A DNA stretch of 64,000 bases from Halocynthiibacter sp049608145 (lineage in GTDB: Bacteria > Pseudomonadota > Alphaproteobacteria > Rhodobacterales > Rhodobacteraceae), in the NCBI RefSeq assembly GCF_049608145.1, contig NZ_JBMYXF010000009.1, positions 1 to 64,000 of the forward strand, in the 5' to 3' direction. Shown in pieces: positions 26,430 through 34,027 of this stretch (positions are counted from its first letter, which is position 1; every line of letters starts with the position of its first letter). The notes beneath the pieces are model-generated. The model was not told where the DNA came from. It worked only from the letters and a program-made list of their open reading frames with translations, and made no database searches. The position numbers and the translations under genes were made by a program.

Positions 26430-26475
26430 TGTATGATGTATGCATAGGATATGCATAGATTGTGTATGGGATGTG
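26430..26475. repeat. Short AT-rich direct repeats
   Basis: Two exact copies of TATGCATAG (26439-26447 and 26450-26458) sit among further degenerate ATGTAT and ATGTGCATG units just downstream of the enoyl-CoA hydratase 3' end. The run lies in a convergent intergenic gap; function unknown. Confidence 0.4.
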
Positions 26476-26479
26476 CATG

Positions 26480-27256
26480 TCACTTTTTGCGGTGAATAAA
26501 GGCGTCAATCGCAGCTTCGGTTTCCTGTAACATCATGTTTTCGGTGATCACTTGCCCCGTGTAATCATAGGCATCTGACAGGGGCATCTCGAGCTGTTTG
26601 TAAAAGGCTTCTTTGCCAATTTTCACAGCGCTTGATTGTTTGGCCGCGATCTTTTGTGCCAGCGCCATGGTTTCCTGTTCCAGGTTTTCCTGGGCGACCA
26701 CGCGGTTGATCAGCCCCATGGAAAGGGCCTGATCTGCGGATAGAAATTCACCGGTGGTTAGCAGCTCAAACGCCTGTTTTCGTGGGATATTTCGCGTCAA
26801 TGCGACCATCGGTGTTGAACAGAATAGGCCAATATTGACCCCATTGACGCCAAAACGTGTACCTTCTGCACAGACGGCCAGATCACAGGTCGCGACCAGC
26901 TGACAGCCGGCGGCGGTGGCAATGTTATGCACCTCGGCAATCACGGGCTGAGGCAGGGTGGTAATCTTTTGCATAACCTGACTGCAGCGCTGGAACAGAT
27001 CAAGAAACCCAGCGCGCCCACCGTCTGCTGCGGTGCGTTTTGCTGTCATTTCTTTCAAATCATGGCCCGCACAAAAAACACGCCCTGCACCCGCAAGGAT
27101 TACGACTTTGACTTTGTTATCATTGGAAATTTCGTCAAGCTGCCTGGACAGTTCTGCCAACATAGCATCAGATAACGCGTTCAGATTGCGGTCTGAATTC
27201 ATAACAAGACGCGTCACGCCTTCGGTTGTGTCGTTGCGTAAAATCAGATCGCTCAT
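26480..27256 (-). CDS. Enoyl-CoA hydratase/isomerase family protein
   Basis: A 258-residue crotonase-fold protein. The oxyanion-hole segments AGRVFCAGHDLKEM and the ATAAGCQLVATCDLAVCAEG block are present, followed by GVNIGLFCSTPMVALTRN. The usual catalytic Glu pair of classical enoyl-CoA hydratase is not obvious: the second helix has CSTPMV where hydratases often carry Gly-Gly-Thr, so the precise reaction is uncertain. The start at 27256 follows AAGGGAACAAG; a longer frame to 27310 is unlikely. It is divergent from a hotdog thioesterase across 56 bases. Confidence 0.85.
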   Translation of the reverse strand: MSDLILRNDTTEGVTRLVMNSDRNLNALSDAMLAELSRQLDEISNDNKVKVVILAGAGRVFCAGHDLKEMTAKRTAADGGRAGFLDLFQRCSQVMQKITTLPQPVIAEVHNIATAAGCQLVATCDLAVCAEGTRFGVNGVNIGLFCSTPMVALTRNIPRKQAFELLTTGEFLSADQALSMGLINRVVAQENLEQETMALAQKIAAKQSSAVKIGKEAFYKQLEMPLSDAYDYTGQVITENMMLQETEAAIDAFIHRKK

Positions 27257-27312
27257 CTTGTTCCCTTTGCTGGTTTGCGTCACTCTGACCGAAAGCGTGC
27301 GGGGAGGCAATC

Positions 27313-27744
27313 ATGGCATTTCAAATGGATGTTCAAGAACTTGAAACCTGGATGGGGCAGATCTTTCCTCAGGTTGCTGAAGATTTCCGGGTGGAACGTC
27401 TGGAAGGCGATGAAACCGATCTGCGTCTTGTTGTAGGTGAACGTCATCTGCGCCCCGGTGGTACGGTGTCCGGCCCGTCTATGTTTGCCCTTGCGGATTG
27501 CGCTATGTATGCGGCGATCCTGGCGCGGCTTGGTAAGGTTGCGCTGGCCGTGACTACAAATTGTTCCATTGATTTCATGCGCAAACCGGCGGCGAATACG
27601 GATCTGATCGGCACGGCACGTATCCTGAAAATGGGGCGGGCGCTGGTTGTCGGGGATGTGCTGATTTACTCAGAGGGGGACGCGCGCCCTGTGGCGCGGG
27701 CTTCGCTAACCTATTCCATTCCCCCCGCAGATCAGGCGCGTTAA
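27313..27744 (+). CDS. PaaI-type hotdog-fold thioesterase
   Basis: A 143-residue acyl-CoA thioesterase-like protein. The hotdog signature appears as HLRPGGTVSGPSMFALADCAMYAAI, with LAVTTNCSIDFMRKP and GTARILKMGRALVVGDVLIY in the later strands. It is divergent from the enoyl-CoA hydratase gene, suggesting a shared acyl-CoA theme. Substrate unknown. Confidence 0.85.
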   Translation: MAFQMDVQELETWMGQIFPQVAEDFRVERLEGDETDLRLVVGERHLRPGGTVSGPSMFALADCAMYAAILARLGKVALAVTTNCSIDFMRKPAANTDLIGTARILKMGRALVVGDVLIYSEGDARPVARASLTYSIPPADQAR

Positions 27745-27834
27745 CCCCGAATTGATCTGAATCAAAGTATCACGAAACCGTCATTCTTAAACTGTTCCCC
27801 GCCAGCCAGGCCATCACAGAACGGGGAACAGGCC

Positions 27835-29151
27835 GTGTCTGAACATAAAATGAACCTTAATCGTCGGGCCCTTTTGGGGATGCTGGCAGCCGGAGGCGTG
27901 GCCAGTGTGGCAGCTTCAGGCAAAGCAAAAGCGCAAAGCATCAATACATCTGCGCGTATTGTTATTCTTGGGGCAGGGGCTGCAGGTATGGCGCTTGCCA
28001 ACCGGTTGAATGACCGGCTGAACGGCGCAGATATCACCATAATCGATGGGCGCCCGCGCCACTTGTATCAGCCGGGGTTTACCTTGATCGCTGCGGGGCT
28101 GAAGCCTGCGGATTATTCCGTCAGCAGCAATGATACGTGGTTGCCGAGCGGCGTGAACTTCATCAATGCTTTCGCAAGTGAAATCGATCCTGAAAGCAAA
28201 GTTTTGCGGATCACCGGGCAGGCGGATGTTGCGTATGATTACCTAATTGTTGCACCAGGTTTGAAACTTGACTGGGACAAGATCGAAGGTTTCTCTCTTG
28301 ATATGGTCGGTGAAAACGGCATTGGGGCGGTGTATGCTGGCCCGGAATATGCCGCGAAAACCTGGACTGCGATGGACAAGTTCACCGATGAAGGTGGCGT
28401 TGGGCTGTTTACACGTCCGGCGACCGGCATGAAATGCGCTGGTGCGCCGCTGAAATATACCTTCCTGACCGACGACTATGCCCGGCGCAAAGGCACCCGT
28501 GGCAAGGTGGAAATGACCTATGCCGCCCATAACAACGGTTTGTTTGGCGTGCCGATAGTCAATGAAAAGGTGCGCATGCTGTTCGATGATCGCGGCGTTG
28601 ATGTACATCATAACCATGTGATGAAAGCCATTGATCCGGCAAAGAAATTGGCAACATTCACGACACCCGAGGGCGACACAGAACTGCCCTATGATTTCAC
28701 CAATGTTATCCCTCCACAGCGTGCGCCGGATGTCATTATGAACTCGCCGCTGCCATGGGCGGATAAATGGGTCGGGCAAGGCTGGGTTGAGGTCGATCAA
28801 TACACGCTGCGTCACAATCGTTACCCGGAAATCTTCGCCTGCGGCGATGTTGCTGGTGTGCCAAAGGGCAAAACGGCTGCCAGTGTGAAATGGCAGGTGC
28901 CTGTGGTTGAAGAACAGCTGATCGCCCAGATCCAAGGCCAGGAAAGTGACGCGCGTTACAATGGCTATACGTCTTGTCCGCTGATCACCAAGATCGGCCG
29001 CGCCATGTTGGTTGAATTCGATTATGACAACAATCTGGTGCCGAGCTTCCCCGGGGTGATCGCCCCATTGGAAGAGCTTTGGATTTCTTGGTTGATGAAA
29101 GAAGTCGCGCTGAAAGCCACCTATAACGCAATGCTGCGTGGCCGGGCATAA
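27835..29151 (+). CDS. Tat-exported FAD-dependent sulfide:quinone oxidoreductase-like protein
   Basis: A 438-residue flavoprotein. A twin-arginine signal (NRRALLGMLAAGG, residues about 9-21) precedes a Rossmann FAD motif VILGAGAAGMALA (43-55). Further SQR-like features are YLIVAPGL, C201 in TGMKCAGAPLKYTF, ACGDVAGVPKGKTAASVKWQ and C in YTSCPLITKIG. Two SQR-like cysteines are present; the third of classical SQR is not evident. It starts with GTG after GGGGAACAGGCC, with an ATG five codons later. The next gene, a small membrane protein 12 bases on, may anchor it. Function as sulfide oxidase is inferred. Confidence 0.8.
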   Translation: MSEHKMNLNRRALLGMLAAGGVASVAASGKAKAQSINTSARIVILGAGAAGMALANRLNDRLNGADITIIDGRPRHLYQPGFTLIAAGLKPADYSVSSNDTWLPSGVNFINAFASEIDPESKVLRITGQADVAYDYLIVAPGLKLDWDKIEGFSLDMVGENGIGAVYAGPEYAAKTWTAMDKFTDEGGVGLFTRPATGMKCAGAPLKYTFLTDDYARRKGTRGKVEMTYAAHNNGLFGVPIVNEKVRMLFDDRGVDVHHNHVMKAIDPAKKLATFTTPEGDTELPYDFTNVIPPQRAPDVIMNSPLPWADKWVGQGWVEVDQYTLRHNRYPEIFACGDVAGVPKGKTAASVKWQVPVVEEQLIAQIQGQESDARYNGYTSCPLITKIGRAMLVEFDYDNNLVPSFPGVIAPLEELWISWLMKEVALKATYNAMLRGRA

Positions 29152-29163
29152 GGGAGAGAGACA

Positions 29164-29514
29164 ATGAAAGAACTGACATTATCCACCCTTTTTGCGGTGT
29201 TTGAGGAAATCTTCGGCAAAGGACTGTTCTGGGCTATGGTCGGAGTGGCGCTTTTGGTGACTGTTGGCTATATTTACGTTCTGGTGCGGGATCGGGCCGT
29301 CAGCTGGAAGAAATTCCTGTTGGCCCAGATGGCTATGCCATTTGGCGCAGTTGGTGCGGTAATCTTTGTGCAGCATATGACCCATTCAGCGTTTTCTGAC
29401 CTTGGTGGGCCAGTTGATGTAATGGTTCTGGCACTGATTGCCGTTGTTGGCGCGATAGGGGCGGCGATCCTGACATATACAGTTCAGGGCCTTTTGGGGA
29501 GCCGATCAGTGTAG
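29164..29514 (+). CDS. DUF5368-like small membrane protein
   Basis: A 116-residue integral membrane protein with three hydrophobic segments: about 20-40 (LFWAMVGVALLVTVGYIYVL), 52-70 and 82-105. The start ATG follows GGGAGAGAGACA. It is 12 bases downstream of the SQR-like gene, so the two are probably one operon; it could be the membrane partner or quinone-site contact of the exported flavoprotein (inference). DUF5368 is my best recollection of the family. Confidence 0.7.
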   Translation: MKELTLSTLFAVFEEIFGKGLFWAMVGVALLVTVGYIYVLVRDRAVSWKKFLLAQMAMPFGAVGAVIFVQHMTHSAFSDLGGPVDVMVLALIAVVGAIGAAILTYTVQGLLGSRSV

Positions 29515-29550
29515 GACGCGATATATACGCTGAAGTATTTAAGTAATCCT

Positions 29551-29575
29551 TCAGGCGGGTGAAATGTCCGCCTGA
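29551..29575. terminator. Hairpin after DUF5368-like gene
   Basis: TCAGGCGG and CCGCCTGA pair perfectly around a 9-base loop, 37 bases after the stop. The T run is weak, so termination efficiency is uncertain. Confidence 0.5.
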
Positions 29576-29591
29576 TTGGGGATAAAATGTG

Positions 29592-29607
29592 AGGTATTTA
29601 AATACCT
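29592..29607. promoter_or_regulatory. 16-base perfect palindrome upstream of rplM
   Basis: AGGTATTTAAATACCT is a perfect dyad about 140 bases before rplM. A related half, AAGTATTTAAGTA, occurs about 60 bases earlier. It could be an operator for a dimeric regulator or simply an AT-rich structure. Confidence 0.35.
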
Positions 29608-29654
29608 TATTTGTAAGTAGCTGTTTTTAATTGATTATATTAACATTGCTGCGC

Positions 29655-29680
29655 TTGACTGTGCGCGTAGAACCTATAAA
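29655..29680 (+). promoter_or_regulatory. Candidate promoter of rplM-rpsI
   Basis: TTGACT and TATAAA boxes lie upstream of rplM. The 14-base spacing is shorter than the usual 16-18, which lowers confidence, but no better candidate is seen in the gap. Confidence 0.35.
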
Positions 29681-29745
29681 ACCCCAACATCGAATTCAGA
29701 ATAGCGTCCTGCTGTTCGCTCAACTTCAAAACTGGGGTTACTCCT

Positions 29746-30207
29746 ATGAAAACCTTTTCTGCTACTCCGGCAGACATCGACAAGAAATGGATCCTGATCG
29801 ACGCTGAAGGCGTTGTTCTGGGTCGTCTTGCTTCGATCGTTGCCATGCGCCTGCGCGGCAAACACAAAGCGTCCTTCACGCCACACATGGACATGGGTGA
29901 CAATGTCATCGTGATCAATGCTGACAAAATTCAGCTGACCGGCAAGAAACGCTCTGACAAAAAGTTCTATTGGCACACTGGCCACCCGGGCGGGATCAAA
30001 GAACGCTCAATCGGTCAAATCCTTGAGGGTGACCACCCTGAGCGCGTTGTCATGAAAGCTGTTCAGCGCATGCTGCCAGGCAACAAACTGTCACGCAAAG
30101 TGATGACCAATCTGCGCGTTTACGCTGGTGCTGAGCACGGCCAAGAAGCACAGAAGCCCGAAGTTCTGGACGTTAAAGCCCTGAACAAGAAAAACACACG
30201 GAGCTGA
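29746..30207 (+). CDS. rplM: 50S ribosomal protein L13
   Basis: A 153-residue L13, one of the first proteins in large-subunit assembly. Typical blocks are KWILIDAEGVVLGRLAS, NVIVINADKIQLTGKK and GRQ-like MLPGNKLSRKVMTNLRVYAG. It is followed two bases later by rpsI, the near-universal pair. Confidence 0.98.
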   Translation: MKTFSATPADIDKKWILIDAEGVVLGRLASIVAMRLRGKHKASFTPHMDMGDNVIVINADKIQLTGKKRSDKKFYWHTGHPGGIKERSIGQILEGDHPERVVMKAVQRMLPGNKLSRKVMTNLRVYAGAEHGQEAQKPEVLDVKALNKKNTRS

Positions 30208-30209
30208 TC

Positions 30210-30707
30210 ATGTCTGACGATATCAAATCTCTCGATGAGCTGAACTCTGTTGCTGAAGGTGTTACATCTTTGGAAGCACTCGTAGAAGTTGCTGAGCCAC
30301 GTGAACCTGTTCGTGACGAACTGGGTCGCTCATACGCAACTGGTAAACGTAAAGATGCGGTTGCACGCGTTTGGATCAAACCAGGTTCCGGCAAAGTTGT
30401 TGTGAACGGCAAAGACCAAGACGTTTACTTTGCACGTCCAGTTCTGCAGCTGATCCTGCGTCAACCTATGCAGGTTGCAGGCGTTGAAGGCGAATTCGAC
30501 GTTTACGCAACTGTTAAAGGTGGCGGTCTGACCGGTCAGGCTGGTGCGGTGAAGCACGGTATTTCTAAAGCTCTGCAGCTTTATGAACCCTCCCTGCGCG
30601 GCGCTCTGAAAGCTGCTGGCTTCCTGACACGTGACTCTCGTGTTGTTGAACGTAAGAAATACGGTAAGCGCAAAGCGCGTCGTAGCTTCCAGTTCTCTAA
30701 GCGTTAA
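30210..30707 (+). CDS. rpsI: 30S ribosomal protein S9
   Basis: A 165-residue S9 with a roughly 35-residue acidic N-terminal extension (MSDDIKSLDELNSVAEGV) before the conserved SYATGKRKDAVARVWIKPG. The C-terminal basic tail KKYGKRKARRSFQFSKR, which reaches the decoding site tRNA, is intact. Such N-terminal extensions occur in Alphaproteobacteria. Confidence 0.98.
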   Translation: MSDDIKSLDELNSVAEGVTSLEALVEVAEPREPVRDELGRSYATGKRKDAVARVWIKPGSGKVVVNGKDQDVYFARPVLQLILRQPMQVAGVEGEFDVYATVKGGGLTGQAGAVKHGISKALQLYEPSLRGALKAAGFLTRDSRVVERKKYGKRKARRSFQFSKR

Positions 30708-30728
30708 TTTTCGGATTATTCAAAATTA

Positions 30729-30760
30729 TAAAAGGCTCGCTTTCTGCGGGCCTTTTTGTT
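30729..30760 (+). terminator. Intrinsic terminator of rplM-rpsI
   Basis: AAAAGGCTCGC and GCGGGCCTTTTT pair with one mismatch around TTTCT, followed by TTTTTGTTTG. Confidence 0.85.
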
Positions 30761-30937
30761 TGATTGTATTTGGTCTTTATCGGTGGACCTTAGGTGTTAA
30801 TGTTCTGATCGAATTTAAACTGAATTTAGAAACAGTCTCGTGCTTTTGTCAAAAATGATCATACTTTTGTAGGTAGTGACTGAAAAAATCAGGCCATTTC
30901 GACCCATTTTTTCCACAATTCCAATCTACAAAACGGT

Positions 30938-31471
30938 ATGATTGATGATGATATGATCCTCGCATCAAAAGAAACGGGTGCTGTTCGGCCTGATGCGTTT
31001 ACACGGTTGTTTGCGACGTTTCTGCTGGCTGTTGTTGCGGCGACCTTGTCGGGCGTGCTGTTGAGCCGATTTAAACCCGATGCGAGTTCGGGGCTTTGGC
31101 AATACGTTATCTCCGCAATACCCTTTGGGGTCTTCGCCGCATTCCTGATGGCTCAGCCTGCAATTGCGATCATTGAAAAGCATTCGATACGTAAAGTACT
31201 TGGGTACTCGATTGTTGGGTTCATTTTAGGTAGTGCACTGCGGGTCTTTCTTTTGGCACCGTCCGAAGGTGAAGGGGCGGTTATTCTATCATATTTTGCG
31301 ATTACTCTGTGTGTGATCGCGGTCTGGTGGCTGGGGCGGTTTGTCGAGTTCACAATGAGATCCTTTGGCTTGCCTCGGCCCGGTGATGTTATTTGGAAAC
31401 TCATCGGAGCTATAAGTTCTAGGCGGAAGCGCAGGAAAGATCGGGGAAGTAAAACCGAGGATCGGGGTTAA
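30938..31471 (+). CDS. Four-span hypothetical membrane protein
   Basis: A 177-residue polytopic membrane protein with hydrophobic segments at about 25-45, 55-78, 86-106 and 114-134, then a basic, charged C-terminus (SSRRKRRKDRGSK). No family recognised. There is no strong ribosome-binding site before the ATG at 30938; an ATG at 30953 is an alternative. Its 3' end overlaps the convergent tetR gene by four bases. Confidence 0.65.
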   Translation: MIDDDMILASKETGAVRPDAFTRLFATFLLAVVAATLSGVLLSRFKPDASSGLWQYVISAIPFGVFAAFLMAQPAIAIIEKHSIRKVLGYSIVGFILGSALRVFLLAPSEGEGAVILSYFAITLCVIAVWWLGRFVEFTMRSFGLPRPGDVIWKLIGAISSRRKRRKDRGSKTEDRG

Positions 31472-32088
31472 TGATCGGGATCGATCAGGCCTAGGCCACG
31501 CAGATAAACACCAATACCACTTTCCAGCAGTTCTTCCGGTGCAAAAGGTGACGCATTTCCGGGGCTGTTGCGGGCGAATAATTCGACAACCCCGTGTGAC
31601 ATCGCCCAGATATGTGCCGAAAACATGCGGGCCGGGGGGCGGCGACTGGCGGGAATGTGGTTGATCAGCTGTTCTGCTGCCCGTTCCATAACGCCCATCG
31701 CACGGGCGGCAACCTCTGCAAGTTCTGGCGATCGGCTTGTCTGAATTCCACTTTCAAACATCGCTACGTAATGCCCAGGGTAACGGCGGGCAAAGGTCAG
31801 ATAAGCGCGGCTAATGGCTTCAAAACGGGCAAGATCCGTCAGGTCGCCCTTGTTCCAAGCAAATGTCAGCAGATCTGCAAAAATTTCGTAACCTTGACGG
31901 GCGGCTTCTGCGATCAGTTCTTCACGACCGTCAAAGTGCCGGTAAACGGCGGCAGGGGTGACACCAGCACGTTTTGCAGCCTCTGACAGAGTGAAACCCG
32001 TGGGGCCTTTTTCTTCGATCAAGGACAGGGCTGCCTCAACCAAGGCTGCTCGTAAATTTCCGTGGTGATAGCCGCGTTTTTTTACCAT
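31468..32088 (-). CDS. TetR/AcrR family transcriptional regulator
   Basis: A 206-residue repressor-like protein. The N-terminal helix-turn-helix is visible in LRAALVEAALSLIEEKGPTG and AKRAGVTPAAVYRHFDGREEL (about 10-55). The C-terminal domain is all-helical and matches the TetR_C WHG type by appearance (AHIWAMSHGVVELFAR). It lies directly after ppk2 on the minus strand and may be co-transcribed; its ligand and targets are unknown. Confidence 0.88.
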   Translation of the reverse strand: MVKKRGYHHGNLRAALVEAALSLIEEKGPTGFTLSEAAKRAGVTPAAVYRHFDGREELIAEAARQGYEIFADLLTFAWNKGDLTDLARFEAISRAYLTFARRYPGHYVAMFESGIQTSRSPELAEVAARAMGVMERAAEQLINHIPASRRPPARMFSAHIWAMSHGVVELFARNSPGNASPFAPEELLESGIGVYLRGLGLIDPDH

Positions 32089-32976
32089 TCAGCCCATATC
32101 CCACAGCGCAGGGCTGCCGCAAATTTCGGGGTCAGGTCCCTGAATGGCGTTGCTGTTTTTGCCTTTGTAGTCAATAGAATGCAGAATGTGCTCTATGGCA
32201 GCAAGGCGGGCGCGTTTTTTGTCATCGCTGCGAATGATTGTCCAAGGCTGATCCACGGTGTGACTGCGGTCGAATGTTTCGTGGATGGCGTGTGAATATT
32301 CGTCCCACTTCTTCAGGCCTTCAACATCAATCCAGCTAAGCTTCCATTGTTTTAGCGGGTCTTTTTCACGCTTGAGGAACCGTTTCAATTGTTCCGAGCG
32401 GCCGACATTCAGCCAGATCTTAAACAGATGTATGCCTTCCGAGGTGATCTGCTGTTCAAATCCGGGAAGCTGTTCAAAGAACCGTTCCCTGTCTGTATCC
32501 TCACAAAACCCAAAAACCTTTTCGACAACCCCACGATTATACCAGGATCTGTCAAACAGAACCATTTCACCTGCGGTTGGCAAATGTTTGGTGTAACGCT
32601 GAAAATACCACTGGCCGGCTTCACGTTCACTGGGTTTGGAAAGGGCGACAACCCGGGCTGAACGTGGGTTTAGGTTTTCACGCAACCGCTTGATCGTTCC
32701 ACCTTTCCCCGCTGCATCGCGCCCTTCAAACACAACAACGATACGTTCGCCCGTGTGTTTGATGTGGGTTAGAAGCTTGACCAGTTCAATCTGAAGCGCT
32801 TCCATCCGCGTTTCATAGTCCTTCTGCGACATACGGGATTGATAAGGGTAACTCTCTGATAAAATGTCCTTTTTACCACAGTTTTGAATGGCATCACGTA
32901 TAAATTGTGGCGCATCCTTATTGAAAAACTGGCTGATAGCACCTTCAAAAGGCAGGTCGTTCTGATCGGTCGTCAT
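32089..32976 (-). CDS. ppk2: Polyphosphate kinase 2 family protein
   Basis: A 295-residue PPK2, which transfers phosphate between polyphosphate and nucleotides. Walker A FEGRDAAGKGG is at about 83-93, Walker B MVLFDRSWYNRGVVE at about 138-152, and the lid segment KREKDPLKQWKLSW follows. It is the single-domain class I type. The start at 32976 follows ACGGAGATTTAC; the longer frame to 33027 lacks this. A Ppx/GppA phosphatase is encoded about 9 kb away at 42042. Confidence 0.92.
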   Translation of the reverse strand: MTTDQNDLPFEGAISQFFNKDAPQFIRDAIQNCGKKDILSESYPYQSRMSQKDYETRMEALQIELVKLLTHIKHTGERIVVVFEGRDAAGKGGTIKRLRENLNPRSARVVALSKPSEREAGQWYFQRYTKHLPTAGEMVLFDRSWYNRGVVEKVFGFCEDTDRERFFEQLPGFEQQITSEGIHLFKIWLNVGRSEQLKRFLKREKDPLKQWKLSWIDVEGLKKWDEYSHAIHETFDRSHTVDQPWTIIRSDDKKRARLAAIEHILHSIDYKGKNSNAIQGPDPEICGSPALWDMG

Positions 32977-33032
32977 GTAAATCTCCGTCACTTTACCATT
33001 TATGCTGCTCGGGGGACTGGGTTGCAACAGGC

Positions 33033-33959
33033 TTACCCTTGGTCGGTCCCAATCAGAGAGATATCATATGACGTGGTTTGATAGATCTGGTTGATCCAGT
33101 TGCCATACAGCAAGTGGGCATGACTGCGCCATCTGTTGCGCGGTTCACGCGATGGATCATTACCCGGATAATAGTTATCAGGCACATTGATCGGCGTGCC
33201 GCTGGCAACATCGCGATCATATTCTTCTTTCAAGGTGCCACTGTCGTATTCGAAATGATTGAAGATATATAGGGCGCGGTGGCCAGGGTCTTCGACCAGA
33301 CACGGCCCAGATTTGTCTGATGACAGCAGTGTTTTTAAACCTTTTGCCTGATCAATCTCGGCCTGATGCATTTCAGTCCAACGGCTGACGGGCACCACAC
33401 ATTCATCTGAAAATCCGCGCAGATAGGGCGAGGTACAATCAAGGTTGTGATGCTTGAAACAACCGAACGCTTTGTGTTCCAGCTTATGTTTCTGCACGCC
33501 ATGGAAATAATTGATCATCGCCATGCCACCCCAGCAAACGCCGAAGGTTGAATGAACATTTGTTTGTGTCCATTCAAATACTTCGGTCAATTCTTTCCAG
33601 TAAGTCACATTGTTGAACGGAAGGTGTTCGATCGGTGCGCCGGTGATGATCAGCCCATCAAATTTCTGATCTTTGACTTCGTTAAAGGGACGGTAAAATT
33701 CTTCCATATGTTCTGCGGCCGTATTACGAGTTTGATGTTCAGACATACGGATCAAATGCAGGTCAATCTGTAAAGGCGTTGCGCCAATCAGCCGGGCAAA
33801 TTGATTTTCGGTCTGAATTTTTTTCGGCATCAGGTTCAGCAAAGCGATGCGAAGCGGGCGGATATCTTGGTTGGCGGCGCGTCCTTCGCCCATGACCATA
33901 ACACCTTCTTCAGAAAGAACTTTGAAGGCGGGCAGGCTGGACGGAATTTTGATAGGCAT
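33033..33959 (-). CDS. metA: Homoserine O-acyltransferase (MetA family; acetyl-CoA-type residue)
   Basis: A 308-residue MetA-fold enzyme that acylates homoserine in methionine synthesis. Catalytic C142 (GVCWGGMA) and the later HNLD and HFEYD elements are in place. Residue 111, in GAPIEHLPF, is Glu. In characterised members Glu at 111 marks acetyl-CoA use and Gly marks succinyl-CoA use, so this is predicted to make O-acetylhomoserine despite the common succinyltransferase name. No SAM-II riboswitch was seen upstream. Confidence 0.93.
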   Translation of the reverse strand: MPIKIPSSLPAFKVLSEEGVMVMGEGRAANQDIRPLRIALLNLMPKKIQTENQFARLIGATPLQIDLHLIRMSEHQTRNTAAEHMEEFYRPFNEVKDQKFDGLIITGAPIEHLPFNNVTYWKELTEVFEWTQTNVHSTFGVCWGGMAMINYFHGVQKHKLEHKAFGCFKHHNLDCTSPYLRGFSDECVVPVSRWTEMHQAEIDQAKGLKTLLSSDKSGPCLVEDPGHRALYIFNHFEYDSGTLKEEYDRDVASGTPINVPDNYYPGNDPSREPRNRWRSHAHLLYGNWINQIYQTTSYDISLIGTDQG

Positions 33960-34027
33960 TTTGTGACCTCAGACATGTATATAGGGTAAATATGATAAGG
34001 GGGCGTTACGAACAAGTCGCAGCCCCA

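Noticed and set aside
26430..26475. CRISPR array
   Set aside because: The repeats are only 9 bases with no uniform spacers, and no cas genes are near.
33960..34027. SAM-II riboswitch upstream of metA
   Set aside because: Alphaproteobacterial metA genes often have one, but the 68-base gap on the minus strand lacks the conserved pseudoknot elements.
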